Program-made: the position numbers and the translations under genes
Notes under the pieces: generated by a model
Seen by the model: the letters and a program-made list of their open reading frames with translations, nothing else
What the model was told of the DNA's origin: nothing
The model's database searches: none
Assembly: GCA_030619245.1 (NCBI GenBank)
Contig: JAUXBS010000081.1
Location: 1 to 6,091, forward strand
Source of the DNA: Clostridia bacterium
GTDB lineage: Bacteria > UBA6262 > WVXT01 > JAUXBS01
Length of the DNA stretch: 6,091 nucleotides
Reading direction: 5' to 3'
Shown: positions 5,735 to 6,091 of the stretch, in pieces
Layout: the number at the start of each line of letters is the position of its first letter
Position numbering within the stretch: the first letter of the stretch is position 1

Positions 5735-6091
5735 TACTTCAGCTTCTCCCTTCTTGCCAGGTATAAACCAAGAGCCCTATCAAGCGGTTCAGCGGTGTTC
5801 ATATGGCAGTAATCCATATCACCGTCCCTGCAGCTTAACTTGTAGTTGTTCATGAAATCATTAACCACCCTGATGTATTCCTTCCTGATAATATCCGGTT
5901 CCGACAGAATTTTCTGCCCGCTTTCCATGTCCTCGTACAACACCGATTCTCCGAACGGGAGCTGTATCTCCGCCTTGTCAAGCAGGTGGAACACAATAAC
6001 CTCGTTTTTCTTGAAGCGGAAGTGTTTCAGCGCCTTCAGAACTTCATCCTGCTCATCAAACAAGTCGGATATTACTATCACAAGCCCCCTC
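5734..6091 (-). CDS. DUF58 domain protein, C-terminal part (N-terminus outside the window)
   Basis: The frame is open through position 6091, so the gene begins to the right; the GTG at 6081 is internal, because the frame reads R-G-L before it and matches the family there. The visible 118 or so residues are the C-terminal half of a DUF58 protein: RGLVIVISDLFDEQDEVLKA (the DUF58 strand with S-D-L), a helix, NEVIVFHLLDKAEIQLPFGE with the H-L-L-D-x-x-E pattern, YEDMESGQK, IIRKEYIRVV, then DGDMDYCHMNTAEPLDRALG and a terminal LARREKLK. DUF58 proteins are predicted cytoplasmic partners of MoxR-type AAA+ ATPases and contain a vWA-like fold, but their biochemical role is not settled. The stop overlaps the start of the 721-aa BatA-type gene by one base (TAATG), indicating coupled translation. 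A MoxR gene is expected upstream; that is inference. Confidence 0.9.
   Translation of the reverse strand, partial: RGLVIVISDLFDEQDEVLKALKHFRFKKNEVIVFHLLDKAEIQLPFGESVLYEDMESGQKILSEPDIIRKEYIRVVNDFMNNYKLSCRDGDMDYCHMNTAEPLDRALGLYLARREKLK

Noticed and set aside
6079..6081. GTG at 6081 as the start of a 115-aa gene
   Set aside because: The frame continues upstream as R-G-L to the window edge without a stop, and these residues fit the DUF58 strand. The gene is therefore a truncated view of a longer protein.

Overview
The window is one compact, entirely minus-strand stretch of a bacterial chromosome. Read in transcription order (right to left) it holds the C-terminal end of a DUF58 protein, a BatA-type vWA membrane protein (721 aa), a very short membrane-protein reading frame that looks frameshifted, a secreted DUF4159 protein (250 aa), a second vWA membrane protein with a glutamine-amidotransferase-like (GATase-like) domain (741 aa), a possible 30-residue ORF, and the N-terminal part of an NAD-dependent epimerase/dehydratase. 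Genes overlap by 1 to 11 bases or are separated by 2 to 5 bases, so the layout is that of a single operon. Its promoter would lie to the right, outside the window. There is no gene-free stretch of 300 bases, and no tRNA, rRNA, CRISPR array or insertion sequence was seen.

The core, DUF58 - BatA/vWA - DUF4159 - vWA/GATase-like, is the recognised gene set that usually travels with a MoxR-family AAA+ ATPase. That ATPase would be expected just upstream, beyond position 6091. From established knowledge of these families, MoxR/vWA operons are thought to act in metal-dependent, chaperone-like assembly or maturation of envelope or secreted proteins, but the substrate is usually unknown and nothing here identifies it. 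The sequence places the system in the envelope. Both vWA proteins have two N-terminal membrane helices around a basic loop, a large predicted periplasmic region with a MIDAS metal site, and a C-terminal helix followed by basic residues. The DUF4159 protein has a signal peptide.

The organism cannot be named. Base composition looks moderate (roughly mid-40s % GC by eye), AGG/AGA arginine codons are common, and Shine-Dalgarno sites are good. Signal peptides and a DUF4159 gene fit a Gram-negative-type bacterium, for example a Bacteroidetes, Planctomycetes, Acidobacteria, Elusimicrobia or candidate-phylum lineage, but this is inference.

The part least explained by the known system is 3441-3579. 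A strong ribosome site and ATG start one frame, while the membrane-helix coding signal and the ATGA coupling to the DUF4159 gene are in another frame. Removing one A from a short A run would join them into a 45-aa protein. A perfect 8-bp inverted repeat sits in the same segment. Other points are a nine-G tract inside the 721-aa gene, three consecutive proteins with GATase-like folds lacking the catalytic Cys motif, and an epimerase gene attached to the operon end. I do not see a clearly new system; most of the window is a known but functionally obscure operon type.
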